A DNA stretch of 64,000 nucleotides. It comes from Arthrobacter cupressi (GTDB taxonomy: Bacteria; Actinomycetota; Actinomycetes; Actinomycetales; Micrococcaceae). The stretch is from the NCBI RefSeq assembly GCF_900099975.1, contig NZ_FNEI01000003.1, forward strand, positions 218,338 to 282,337, in the 5' to 3' direction. Shown piece by piece: positions 7,721 through 15,812 of the stretch. Every line of letters starts with the position of its first letter. Within the stretch, counting starts at the first letter, position 1. A program made the position numbers and the translations under genes. The notes under the pieces were generated by a model. That model searched no databases, was not told the DNA's origin, and saw only the letters and a list, made by a program, of their open reading frames with translations.

Positions 7721-9373
7721 CTAGGCTTGGAGTGCTGCCGCGTGGGCCAGCTGGTCGTTGGAGTTTTCGAGGCTTTGCCGGAGCTTGAAATGTTGCAGCT
7801 TGCCGCTGGGGTTGCGGGGGAGTTCGTCAACGAAGCGGATCTCGCGCGGGTATTTGTAGGGGGCGATTGTCTGCTTGACGAAGTCCTGGATTTCCTTCTG
7901 CTTCGCCGCACCGCCCTCGACCTCTTCCCGCAGGACGATGAAGGCGCAGACCACGCTGCCTCGCTCGGGATCAGGCTTGCCCACCACCGCGTTCTCCATC
8001 ACGTCGGGGTGCTGGTTGATCGCGGCCTCCACTTCAGGGGCGCCGATGTTGTAGCCGGAGGTGACGATCATGTCGTCCGAGCGCGACTGGTAGATGAAGT
8101 AGCCGTCCTCGTCCCGGATGAACGTATCGCCGGTGAGATTCCAGCCGTGGGAGACGTACTTGCCCTGGCGTTCATCGTCCATGTACCGGCAGCCGGTAGG
8201 GCCGATGACAGCGAGCCGTCCGGCTTGGTTGGCACCCAGTTCGGAGCCGGCGTCGTCCAGAATGGTGGCGCGGAACCCCGGGACGGCTTTTCCGGTTGCG
8301 CCGGGCCGGCTGTCCTCGCTGACGGCGGAGATGAACACGTGGAGCATCTCAGTTGCCCCGATTCCGTTCACGAGCCGGACCCCGGTGGCGTCGTAGACAG
8401 CCTGCCAGGTTTCCTTCGGCAGGTGCTCTCCGGCTGAGACGGCAATCCTCAAGCGGCTAAGCAGGTCCCCGCGTTCGGCCTTGAGGATGGCCCGGTACGC
8501 GGTGGGAGCGGTGAAGAGGATGGTGGCGCCGGCAGCCGCGGCGTACTCTGCCAGTTCGACGGGGGTTGCACGCTCGGTCAGCAGCGCCGAGGCGCCGAAC
8601 CGGAGCGGGAAAATAACAAGTCCGCCCAGTCCGAAGGTGAATGCGAGCGGCGGGGACCCGGCAAACACATCTTCCGATGTCGGCTGCAGGATGTGGCGGG
8701 CGAAGGTGTCCGCGATGGCGAGGATGTCCCGGTGGAAGTGCATGGTCACTTTTGGCACGCCGGTGGTGCCCGACGTCGGACCCAGCAGCGCGACGTCGTC
8801 GGCGGCGGTGTCCATCGCGGTGAACTCGCCGCTCTTGGCGGCGCAGCGGGCAGTGAAGTCACCGATGCCGGATCCTCCGTAGGCGAGGACATCGAGTCCC
8901 GCGCCGGCCGCAGTAACCAGCTCGTCCACGAACCGGTGGTCGGAGATAGCGACCGCAGGCTTGGTGAGCTCGATCAGGGTAGCGATTTCGGCGGCCCGCA
9001 GCATCGGCATGGTGGTCACGACGACGGCTCCTGCCTTGAGCACGCCCAGCCAGGCTGCAACGAGCCACGGGTTGTTCGGCCCGCGCAGCAGCACCCGGTT
9101 GCCCGGAACCACACCGAAGTCCTCTGTGAGCACCTGGGCTGCCTGGTTTGACCGGAGTTGCAGTTCACCGTAAGTCCAGACCTCGCCGTCGGGGGTGCGC
9201 AGGGCCGGCCTGTCGGCACCGTGGGTGGCAACGGCGTCGTCGATCAACACGCACGCTGCATTCAGGCGTTCGGGGTACTGGAGTTCGGGGAGGGTGAACT
9301 CGAGGGCCGGCCAGCTCTCTGCCGGCGGCAGGTGGTCCCGCGTAAAGGTGTCCACATGGGCCGAGGTGCTCAT
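7721..9373 (-). CDS. Aryl-CoA ligase, anthranilate/benzoate-CoA ligase-like (copy 2)
   Basis: The 550-aa acyl-adenylate-forming ligase is collinear with the copy at 1375-3024, with identical motifs LGPTSGTTGVPKVTMHFHRD, AFTFGLGGLVIFPLRFGAS and PRNPSGKLQHFKLR. The C-terminal tail differs (LEASNDQ-like in place of DNTPRK). The start chosen is the ATG at 9373 (MSTSAHVDTF) after GAAGGAG. It follows the first cupin by 39 nt and precedes the flavoprotein by 13 nt. Two similar ligases in one operon suggest either two substrates (for example anthranilate and a hydroxylated acid) or a recent duplication; substrate specificity cannot be read from the sequence. Confidence 0.85.
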   Translation of the reverse strand: MSTSAHVDTFTRDHLPPAESWPALEFTLPELQYPERLNAACVLIDDAVATHGADRPALRTPDGEVWTYGELQLRSNQAAQVLTEDFGVVPGNRVLLRGPNNPWLVAAWLGVLKAGAVVVTTMPMLRAAEIATLIELTKPAVAISDHRFVDELVTAAGAGLDVLAYGGSGIGDFTARCAAKSGEFTAMDTAADDVALLGPTSGTTGVPKVTMHFHRDILAIADTFARHILQPTSEDVFAGSPPLAFTFGLGGLVIFPLRFGASALLTERATPVELAEYAAAAGATILFTAPTAYRAILKAERGDLLSRLRIAVSAGEHLPKETWQAVYDATGVRLVNGIGATEMLHVFISAVSEDSRPGATGKAVPGFRATILDDAGSELGANQAGRLAVIGPTGCRYMDDERQGKYVSHGWNLTGDTFIRDEDGYFIYQSRSDDMIVTSGYNIGAPEVEAAINQHPDVMENAVVGKPDPERGSVVCAFIVLREEVEGGAAKQKEIQDFVKQTIAPYKYPREIRFVDELPRNPSGKLQHFKLRQSLENSNDQLAHAAALQA

Positions 9374-9412
9374 GGCTACTCCTTCTTTGGTTCTCGCTTG
9401 TGAAGTCATGAG

Positions 9413-9901
9413 CTATGCCCGCCGGTAGCCTGCGAGCGTCCCGTCCGGAACGTCAGCGAGGTTGACGACGATGTTCTCCGGCGTGCGGGCGGTCAGCCAG
9501 ACGAGTTCCTCGGTGACGGACATGTTTGCCTCGACGTGGGGCATGAAGGGCGGCACGAAGACCCAGTCTCCGGCTTCCATGTCCTTGTACTCGGAGTAGT
9601 TCTCGCCGTAGTAGATGCGGCCGTGCCCGCGGAGGACGTAGCCGCCGGTTTCGGCTTCGCCGTGGTGATGGGGCAGCGAGCGGTAGCCGGGAACGTTCGA
9701 GACCTGGCCGAACCAGATCTTCGTGGCGGGCGTGTGCTGGATGGACACGCCGGACACCCGGATGCAGTCGCCTGACTGGGCGGTGTTGGTGTCTTCCTGC
9801 CCGGCCCGGGTGACGACGGGGACGACCGTGCCGTCGGCGCCGGCGTAGATCGAGTTGTCGCCCTCGGTGCGGTACGTGGGGGATTCAGTCAATTCAGTCA
9901 T
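9413..9901 (-). CDS. Monocupin protein, putative ring-cleavage dioxygenase (copy 2)
   Basis: The 162-aa protein is nearly identical through most of its length to the cupin at 3964-4446, with the same metal-binding HHHGEAE and VPPFMPHVEAN motifs. The N-terminus is the main difference. The start ATG at 9901 is preceded by AAGGAG at good spacing. It is the first gene of the aromatic operon, and its promoter must lie in the 235-nt divergent gap to the RidA gene. A non-enzymatic or metal-sensing role remains possible. Confidence 0.7.
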   Translation of the reverse strand: MTELTESPTYRTEGDNSIYAGADGTVVPVVTRAGQEDTNTAQSGDCIRVSGVSIQHTPATKIWFGQVSNVPGYRSLPHHHGEAETGGYVLRGHGRIYYGENYSEYKDMEAGDWVFVPPFMPHVEANMSVTEELVWLTARTPENIVVNLADVPDGTLAGYRRA

Positions 9902-10022
9902 GGTCTTTACTCCTTGGTGGTTGCGGAGCGACGGGATTGCGCGGTTCGTCCGCTGCCTGCGATTTCGGGGATCAGGGCTGTCCGTCTGGCAGGAACCGAG
10001 TCGGGTTTCCCTTCCCAAGCTT

Positions 10023-10057
10023 GGATATGTCGACTTTTTTACGGTCGTCACATATCC
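10023..10057. promoter_or_regulatory. Inverted repeat in the divergent promoter region, candidate PaaX-type operator
   Basis: GGATATGT at 10023-10030 is repeated inverted as ACATATCC at 10050-10057, 19 nt apart, with a further GAC/GTC pair inside. It sits in the 9902-10136 gap between the aryl-CoA operon and the RidA gene, about 80 nt before the RidA start. The nearby PaaX-family gene is the obvious candidate to bind it. The rest of the gap shows no gene. Confidence 0.5.
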
Positions 10058-10136
10058 TCAAGGTAGCACGGTGGGAACGGCCCAACAAGGGTCTTTTTGC
10101 CACGGCGACCGAATACCGCTTCCAAGGAGGAACATC

Positions 10137-10535
10137 ATGACCAAGAAGACCGTCAACCCCTCATCGCTGCCCAAGCCGTCCGGTTACGCGCACGGCATCC
10201 TCGCCGGGAATGTGGTGTACCTGGGAGGCCAGACCGCGCTCGATGCGGACATGCAGATCGTGCCCGGCGGCATTGTGGAGCAATTCCGGCAGGCCTTTTC
10301 GAACGTCCTGGCCACCCTGGCGGAAGCAGGGGGCCGGCCGGAGGATCTGGTGAGCGTCACCATCTACCTGACGGACGTGGATGACTACATGGCGAACGGC
10401 AAGGAGATCGGGCGGATCTGGCGTGAAATGGCCGGATCGGAATATCCCGCAATGGCTGGAATCGGCATCAGCCGCCTGTGGCAGAAGGAAGCCATGATCG
10501 AGATCCAGGGCATCGCCGTCATCCAGGACCGCTGA
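10137..10535 (+). CDS. RidA/YjgF/2-aminomuconate deaminase-family protein
   Basis: The 132-aa protein has the RidA chorismate-mutase-like fold signatures: GILAGNVVYLGGQTALDADM near residue 20 and VSVTIYLTDVDDYMANGKEI near residue 75. RidA proteins hydrolyse enamine/imine intermediates to oxo-acids plus ammonia, and a subgroup deaminates 2-aminomuconate in aminoaromatic pathways. The gene starts at ATG 10137 with a strong AAGGAGG site. It is transcribed divergently from the aryl-CoA operon, so release of the amino group of an anthranilate-derived ring-cleavage product is a plausible role. The exact substrate is inference. Confidence 0.82.
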   Translation: MTKKTVNPSSLPKPSGYAHGILAGNVVYLGGQTALDADMQIVPGGIVEQFRQAFSNVLATLAEAGGRPEDLVSVTIYLTDVDDYMANGKEIGRIWREMAGSEYPAMAGIGISRLWQKEAMIEIQGIAVIQDR

Positions 10536-10545
10536 GGAGGCAAAG

Positions 10546-10686
10546 ATGTCCGCTTCATACTCGGATGAAACAAAGGAAGACACTCAGGAAGTGTCCATGC
10601 GCGCCTTGCTCGAGGAAGAATTCAAATCGGTGTTCGGTGGCACGAAGCCGGTCACCGTGCCGTGGGCTGGCCTGATCTACATCTGA
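10546..10686 (+). CDS. Small conserved-context ORF, 46 aa, unknown function
   Basis: A 46-codon frame opens with ATG at 10546, 10 nt after the RidA stop, behind a strong GAGGAGG site whose first bases overlap that stop region. It ends at TGA 10684-10686. The product is soluble, acidic in its first two-thirds, and ends FGGTKPVTVPWAGLIYI. Third-position GC (about two-thirds) is lower than in neighbouring genes, so coding status rests mainly on the ribosome-binding site and tight spacing. I do not recognise a family. It may be a small pathway peptide co-expressed with RidA. Confidence 0.5.
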   Translation: MSASYSDETKEDTQEVSMRALLEEEFKSVFGGTKPVTVPWAGLIYI

Positions 10687-10788
10687 TCAGCGGCCCGCCA
10701 GGCATTGGTGCGGAGGCCTCGAGCAGTCCGCGATGTAGCCTAGGACTGTCATGGAAACCCGAACCACCACAGTCTGAGGTAGCGCTGA

Positions 10789-11652
10789 ATGGCCACAGCC
10801 GATGTCGTCCCCGACGCTACCCCGATGCCCCGCCATCAGCACCTGATTGTCACCGTCTATGGCCTGTACGCCCGCAACCAGGACGGCACCTTTGCCGTCG
10901 CCGACCTGATCCAGCTGCTCGGCGACCTGGGCGTTGAATCCGCCGGCGTGCGTTCTTCGGTGTCGCGGCTGAAGAAGCGTGGCGTCCTGGTCAGCCTGAA
11001 ACGCGATGGCCTGGCTGCCTATAAGTTGTCGCCGGACCTCGAGGACATCTTCACAGCCGGTGATGAACGGATCTTCTCTCCCCGCCGGGCCAAGAAAGGC
11101 GATGCCTGGCTCCTGGCATCCTTCTCGGTGCCCGAGTCCCAACGGCACCTCAGGCACAAGCTGCGCAGCATCCTGACTCGCGCCGGCTGCGGCCAGGTCT
11201 CACCCGGGCTGTGGATCGCTCCCGGAAACCTGGCACACGAAGTGGAACAGCAGTTCGATCGCGCCGGACTCATGGACTACGTGGACCTGTTCAAGGCAAC
11301 GCACCTCACTGAAACCCACATCCGCGAAAAGGTGGGCCAATGGTGGGACCTGCCGTCGCTGGAAGCGTTGTACCAGGAGTTCGTGGAACGGCATCAACCC
11401 ATCCTGCAGCGGTGGGAGCAGCTCGAAGCCAACGAACCGGAATCCACTGACCTCCTGCGGCAGGCCTTCGCGGACTACGTTCCCATGGTTACCCAATGGC
11501 GGAGGCTCCCCTACATGGATCCCGGCCTTCCGGAGGAGTACCTCCCGGCAAACTGGCATGGCCTCGCGGCACAAGAGCTTTTCGCAAAGATGCATGCGCT
11601 CCTGGGCCCCAAGGCGCGGCGCTATGCAATGTCCATCGTGGGAGCAAACTAA
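10789..11652 (+). CDS. PaaX-family transcriptional regulator
   Basis: The 287-aa protein has the PaaX layout: an N-terminal winged-helix region (HQHLIVTVYGLYARNQDG, then GVESAGVRSSVSRLKKRGVL), a middle domain (KKGDAWLLASFSVPESQRH) and a C-terminal domain with WRRLPYMDPGLPEEYLPANW. PaaX regulators typically repress aromatic acid genes and are released by an aryl-CoA thioester such as phenylacetyl-CoA. Here an aryl-CoA made by the adjacent operon would be the natural effector. The start is ATG 10789 behind GAGGT. It lies downstream of the RidA gene on the same strand and ends just before a bidirectional terminator. Confidence 0.88.
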   Translation: MATADVVPDATPMPRHQHLIVTVYGLYARNQDGTFAVADLIQLLGDLGVESAGVRSSVSRLKKRGVLVSLKRDGLAAYKLSPDLEDIFTAGDERIFSPRRAKKGDAWLLASFSVPESQRHLRHKLRSILTRAGCGQVSPGLWIAPGNLAHEVEQQFDRAGLMDYVDLFKATHLTETHIREKVGQWWDLPSLEALYQEFVERHQPILQRWEQLEANEPESTDLLRQAFADYVPMVTQWRRLPYMDPGLPEEYLPANWHGLAAQELFAKMHALLGPKARRYAMSIVGAN

Positions 11653-11662
11653 AGCCTGCAAC

Positions 11663-11704
11663 AAAAGGGTCCGGGGCTCGCGTGCGCGAGTCCCGGACCC
11701 TTTT
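11663..11704. terminator. Bidirectional terminator between the PaaX-type gene and the ThDP gene
   Basis: AAAAGGGTCCGGG pairs with CCCGGACCCTTTT around a loop that itself contains a small CTCGCG/CGCGAG stem. Flanking A and T runs make it functional on both strands, serving the convergent genes ending at 11652 and 11741. Confidence 0.88.
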
Positions 11705-11740
11705 GCGTTCCCAAGGGGCTGTGCCAGTGGCCTGGTCCTG

Positions 11741-13417
11741 TCAATGGCCCTGGAAGGCCTCTGCCAGCCACCATGCTCCGCCGTCCGAAGCGATCTTTGC
11801 GTCGATCACCAGGGGCCGGTCTTGCTTTCCTTCACGCAGGACCGAAACCCAATCCCGTACCGGCTGCAGGTCTTCAAGAGTCCGGACAGTGACCCCATCC
11901 GCGCCGTACCCGCGGGCAATCGCGGCGACGTCGGTCTCGGGGAATGACACGCTTGCCAGGTCCTCCGGGCCGTGGTTCTCGGCGAAATGGTGGACTTCTG
12001 CACCATAGGCGGCGTCGTTGTAGACAATGCAGACCAACGGCAGCTTGAGCCGGACGGCGGTCTCCAGCTCACTGATGCCCATGAGGAATCCGCCGTCGCC
12101 GGCACCGAGGACAGGCAGCCTGCCTGGTTGGGCAATGGCTGCGCCGATTGCGGTGTAGAGTCCAAGGCCGATGGCCTGGAAAGCCTGCGTGAAACAGAAT
12201 CCGAACTCATCCGGAACCGCCAGGTACTGGCTGGGATAGCCCATGAAGTTGCCGGAATCGACGGCGACGATTCTGTTGGCGGGGAGGATCGAATCGAGTT
12301 CCCGGCTGAGAACGCGCGGGTCGATCGACGCCGCGGTGGACAGGTCGGGCGTTTCCACGTCGCGCCATCGCGCGCGCTGTTTGATGTCGAGGGCGGTTTG
12401 TTCCGTGCGGTACTTTTCCGCCGGGGCGGGCTGGATCCTGCGCAGGGCGTCCAAGGCATCGTCAGCGGTGAGGGCGGAGTCGCCCAGCACGCCGAGGGCG
12501 ATTGGCCTGTTGGCACCCAGCGACGCGTCCTCGACGTCGACCTGTACCACGGTGGTGCCCGGGGAAATCAGCCTGCCGTGGCGCATGGTCCACATGTTCA
12601 GCGTGCATCCCCATCCGACGATGAGATCAGCATCCGTGATTAGTTCCGCGGTCAGCGGCGAGGAGAACCCTCCCGAGATCCCGAGATTGTGCGTGTCGCC
12701 GTTGAACAGTCCGCTGGCCACCGCCGATGTCGCAACGAGTGCTCCGGCGTGCCGGGCCAGCGCCAGGATGTTTTCGCGGGCGCCCCGTCCTCCCCGTCCT
12801 GCGACGAACACAGGACGCTGCGCCTTGGAGATGAGGGCCGCAAGCTTTTCCACGGACGCTGAATCAGGGCGGATCCGGGCAGCTTCCCGCACCTGGACAG
12901 TGTGGACCAGGTCCGCCGCCGAAGCACCCTGCACGTCCAGGGGCAGGCTGAGGACCACTGTCCGGCGCTCGTTGACCGCGGTGCGGAAGGCCCTGACAGT
13001 ATCGGCGATTGCAGTCTCCGCAGAATGGATCCGTTCGGGAACAGCGCCAATACTACGGACGAGGCCGTCCTGGTCGATCTTGAAGTTGGACCGGACCGCC
13101 GCGCCCTGGGTGTCGGCCGTCAGGACGATGAGGGGCGTGCGGCTCTTGGCCGCTTCGCCGATTCCCGTAACGGCATTGCTCAGCCCGCAGCCCTGATGAG
13201 TCGTCGCCACACCAACCTTGCCCGACATCCTGGAATACGCATCGGCCATGGTCGCGGCGCCCCCTTCATGCCTTGCGGCGGTGTAGGGAATCCCTTCCTT
13301 GATGAGGGCGTTGGTGACGTCGAAGTTTCCGCTGCCGACAACCCCGAAGACGTGACCGACGCCGAGCCTGGCCAGCGTCTTGCCGACAAGATCTGCCACG
13401 CGTACTTCCATGCTCAT
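11741..13417 (-). CDS. Thiamine-diphosphate-dependent enzyme (2-oxo-acid decarboxylase/acetolactate-synthase-like)
   Basis: The 558-aa protein has the three-domain ThDP layout: an N-terminal PYR domain with the activating Glu in TAARHEGGAATMADAYSR, a central domain with ISGGFSSPLTAEL, and a C-terminal PP domain with GAGDGGFLMGISELE and a downstream Asn (IVYNDAAYG) for Mg-ThDP binding. Family members decarboxylate or ligate 2-oxo acids. The start ATG at 13417 overlaps the stop of the cyclase-family gene (ATGA), so the two are translationally coupled. If the cyclase opens isatin, isatinate (2-aminophenylglyoxylate) is an aryl 2-oxo acid and a logical substrate. That assignment is inference; ordinary acetolactate or benzoylformate activity is the alternative. 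Confidence 0.8.
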   Translation of the reverse strand: MSMEVRVADLVGKTLARLGVGHVFGVVGSGNFDVTNALIKEGIPYTAARHEGGAATMADAYSRMSGKVGVATTHQGCGLSNAVTGIGEAAKSRTPLIVLTADTQGAAVRSNFKIDQDGLVRSIGAVPERIHSAETAIADTVRAFRTAVNERRTVVLSLPLDVQGASAADLVHTVQVREAARIRPDSASVEKLAALISKAQRPVFVAGRGGRGARENILALARHAGALVATSAVASGLFNGDTHNLGISGGFSSPLTAELITDADLIVGWGCTLNMWTMRHGRLISPGTTVVQVDVEDASLGANRPIALGVLGDSALTADDALDALRRIQPAPAEKYRTEQTALDIKQRARWRDVETPDLSTAASIDPRVLSRELDSILPANRIVAVDSGNFMGYPSQYLAVPDEFGFCFTQAFQAIGLGLYTAIGAAIAQPGRLPVLGAGDGGFLMGISELETAVRLKLPLVCIVYNDAAYGAEVHHFAENHGPEDLASVSFPETDVAAIARGYGADGVTVRTLEDLQPVRDWVSVLREGKQDRPLVIDAKIASDGGAWWLAEAFQGH

Positions 13418-14190
13418 GCCCCCTCCACCAACGCATAGACGCGGGCGGGGCTGCCGGTTCCACCCACAATCGGCAAAGGCGCGACCACAAGCGTGGCGCC
13501 CGTGACAGGGAGCCGCTCCACGTTGCGCAGCGAGGTGAGCCCATACTTGTCCGCACCGAGGAGGAACGAGTGCACCGGAAACATCGGGTCCATCGTCGCG
13601 GCCTGGCCCGCATCGACGCCAACGGTTTCGACACCGAACCCGCTGATGCGATCGTTGCCGGCCATCCACTTGGCGCAGGCGACCGAAACACCCGGAGTAT
13701 GCGGTCCGTTCTCGTCGGCGTTGACGAATTCGGCAGCGTTGCCGCCCCGGGCGGACCAGCCGGTCCTGAAAATCACCCAGCAGTTTTCGGGGAGTTGCCC
13801 GTGGTCCCGTTGCCACTCTTCGAAGTGTTCGGGCTCCAGCAGGAAGTCGGGGTCCTGCGCGGCCTCGGCACTTTTGTCGAGGACGACGATCGGGCCGACC
13901 AAGCGCGAGGGCTCGATCTCGTCCACGGATTTTCCGTCCCGCCCGGTGATCCAATGAACCGGAGCATCAAGATGCGTCCCGGCGTGTTCACCCACGGTGA
14001 CATCGTTCCAGGCCCAGGCGGGTCCGGCGTCGTCGAAATTGCTCACCGGGGTAAGCGAGAGTCCAACGGTATTTGCGAGCGGTTGGGGCAGGTTCAGGAT
14101 CGGCGTATCACCACTGAGGGGCGTGGTGAGGTCGATGACCTGCACGGAGCCATCTGATAGGGCTGCAACGAGCCCCTGCAGAACAGACAT
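13414..14190 (-). CDS. Cyclase-family metal hydrolase, candidate isatin hydrolase
   Basis: The 258-aa protein carries the cyclase/kynurenine-formamidase family metal motif HAGTHLDAPVHW near residue 68, plus VIDLTTPLSGDTPI at the N-terminus and GFGVETVGVDAG near residue 190. Known members include bacterial kynurenine formamidase and isatin hydrolase, both Mn or Zn hydrolases of aromatic amides. The neighbours are StyA-type monooxygenases known to oxidise indole and a ThDP enzyme, so lactam opening of isatin is the favoured activity. No tryptophan 2,3-dioxygenase is present to support a kynurenine role. The gene starts at ATG 14190, 28 nt after the flavoprotein stop. Confidence 0.78.
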   Translation of the reverse strand: MSVLQGLVAALSDGSVQVIDLTTPLSGDTPILNLPQPLANTVGLSLTPVSNFDDAGPAWAWNDVTVGEHAGTHLDAPVHWITGRDGKSVDEIEPSRLVGPIVVLDKSAEAAQDPDFLLEPEHFEEWQRDHGQLPENCWVIFRTGWSARGGNAAEFVNADENGPHTPGVSVACAKWMAGNDRISGFGVETVGVDAGQAATMDPMFPVHSFLLGADKYGLTSLRNVERLPVTGATLVVAPLPIVGGTGSPARVYALVEGA

Positions 14191-14218
14191 AGTTCTCCTG
14201 TCGGGTTTGATTGTGGGT

Positions 14219-15796
14219 CTATTTCAGCTTTTGGGCTACCAGATGGCCCGATCCGCCGGACAGTCCGGGTCCGGGGTGGGTGGACGCACCAATGTGCCAG
14301 AGCCCCTTGACCGGAGTCCGGTGGTTGGCGGCCTGGGGGAACGGGCGCCAGAGGAGGTTCTGGAAGAGCTCCGCGGATCCGCCGTAGGGATCGCCCTTTA
14401 CGGCATTCGGGTTCTCCGCTGCGAGATCCGAGGGGGCAAGGATGTCCCAGGCCAGGACGGAGTTCCGCGTGCCGGGGGCAAACTGTTCGAGCCTGGCCAG
14501 GACGCGCTCCATGAACTGTTCCTTGAGCACCTGGGTCCAGCCGCCGTCGACGTTGAACTGCCCTGCGGCATCCCCGGCCGGATCAAAGGGCACTTCCTGC
14601 AACTGCAGCCAGAGGGTCGCCTGGCCGGCGGGTGCGCGTGACGGATCCAGGACGCATTGCTGACCGACGACGACGGTGGGTTCCGCGGGCAGCAGGCCTG
14701 CCTCGGCTTGCGCACAGGCGATCCCCGTACTGTCCGAGCCGCTGCTCAGGTGCACCAGGGGAACGGCATCCAAGCGCGGATCAAGCCATGCCACAGGCTT
14801 GTTCAGTGCAAGGTGGATCTGCATCGCCCCCCGGCCGTTCTGGTAGCGCGCCGCTGCTTCGGCCGCTCCGGCCGGTGGCTCCCGGAGCAACCCTGCGTAG
14901 AGGGCCTGGGGAGACACATTGGCCAGAACCGTGCGTGTCTGCACCACGCCGCGGGAGGTCTTCACGCCCGAGACTCCCTTGGCGTCGACCAGTATTTCCT
15001 CAGCCTCCGTGTCCAACAGAATCCGAACGCCTTTGTCCCGCAAGAGAGACTCAAAGGCCCGTACGAAGTTGGACGCGCCGCCCTTCACCACCGGAAGCCC
15101 GTAGCTATGCATACTCAAGGCCATGACCGGCAGCATGACACCTCCCGTGGACTGGTCGGGGCCGAGGCCCGCATGAAGCAACCACGGCGCCCAGAGCTGG
15201 TCGGTCTCCCAGCCGTCGAACCGGCTTCTGAGGTAGTTGCGACCGCTCATGACGGAGTCGCGCACAAAGGCTTCGGTCCCTTTGAGTTTTCCGCGCCGCA
15301 TGGCGCCGAACGCGATCCGCAGGACCTCCCTGAAGGACCGGAGTTCGGCCCCGAAGGCCCCGAAGATGGTGTCCGCGTTCGTGCCGAGATCGGCCAGCAT
15401 GGCCAAGTATGCCGCCTCGTCGCCCGGGCTTTGCAGCGCGGAGGCCGTGAGCGCGGGATCGCGGTGGGCAATGGCGACGCGGGACGTTCCGGTCCCGGGG
15501 CCGGGGGCCACGCTGGCCGTCACGGCACCCTCGGTGTTGCAGTACTCCAAGCCCCGGGCATGGAGTTCCTGCCCCAATACTTCGTAGGCTCCTCCCGAGA
15601 CGAAGAGGGGGTGCCATGACGAGAAGGTGTCGTGGACAAATCCGGGGAGGGTCCGTTCGCCAGAGTCGATGAAGCCGCCGAGCCTGTCCTGGCGTTCGAT
15701 GAGGCAGACGTCCTTCCCTGCGAGAGCCAACTCCGCGGCAGCCACTAGGGAGTTGATCCCTGAACCAATAATTGCGATCCCAGCGGAAGCATCCAT
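14219..15796 (-). CDS. Phytoene-desaturase-like FAD-dependent oxidoreductase
   Basis: The 525-aa protein begins with a dinucleotide-binding fold IAIIGSGINSLVAAAELALAG and the conserved ERQDRLGG, and ends with GLWHIGASTHPGPGLSGGSG, typical of CrtI/PYROXD2-type flavoproteins. No carotenoid genes are near, so a carotenoid role is unlikely. It sits between the StyA2B fusion (16 nt away) and the cyclase-family gene. It could oxidise an indole-derived intermediate such as dioxindole, but the sequence does not show the substrate. The start ATG at 15796 has GAGAGGAA upstream. Confidence 0.75.
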   Translation of the reverse strand: MDASAGIAIIGSGINSLVAAAELALAGKDVCLIERQDRLGGFIDSGERTLPGFVHDTFSSWHPLFVSGGAYEVLGQELHARGLEYCNTEGAVTASVAPGPGTGTSRVAIAHRDPALTASALQSPGDEAAYLAMLADLGTNADTIFGAFGAELRSFREVLRIAFGAMRRGKLKGTEAFVRDSVMSGRNYLRSRFDGWETDQLWAPWLLHAGLGPDQSTGGVMLPVMALSMHSYGLPVVKGGASNFVRAFESLLRDKGVRILLDTEAEEILVDAKGVSGVKTSRGVVQTRTVLANVSPQALYAGLLREPPAGAAEAAARYQNGRGAMQIHLALNKPVAWLDPRLDAVPLVHLSSGSDSTGIACAQAEAGLLPAEPTVVVGQQCVLDPSRAPAGQATLWLQLQEVPFDPAGDAAGQFNVDGGWTQVLKEQFMERVLARLEQFAPGTRNSVLAWDILAPSDLAAENPNAVKGDPYGGSAELFQNLLWRPFPQAANHRTPVKGLWHIGASTHPGPGLSGGSGHLVAQKLK

Positions 15797-15812
15797 GGAG
15801 TGTTCCTCTCCC

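Noticed and set aside
5095..7788. 897-codon open frame on the plus strand
   Set aside because: It is antisense to the FAH-family gene and the flavoprotein fusion, whose motifs are intact. The translation is Gly/Val/Arg-rich with no family signature, as expected from mirror frames in high-GC DNA.
13418..13954. N-terminal extension of the ThDP enzyme
   Set aside because: It lies entirely within the cyclase-family gene; the ATGA overlap at 13414-13417 marks the real start.
13414..14190. Kynurenine formamidase of the tryptophan-kynurenine route
   Set aside because: No tryptophan 2,3-dioxygenase or kynureninase is in the window; indole-oxidising neighbours favour an isatin-type substrate, though this is not proven.
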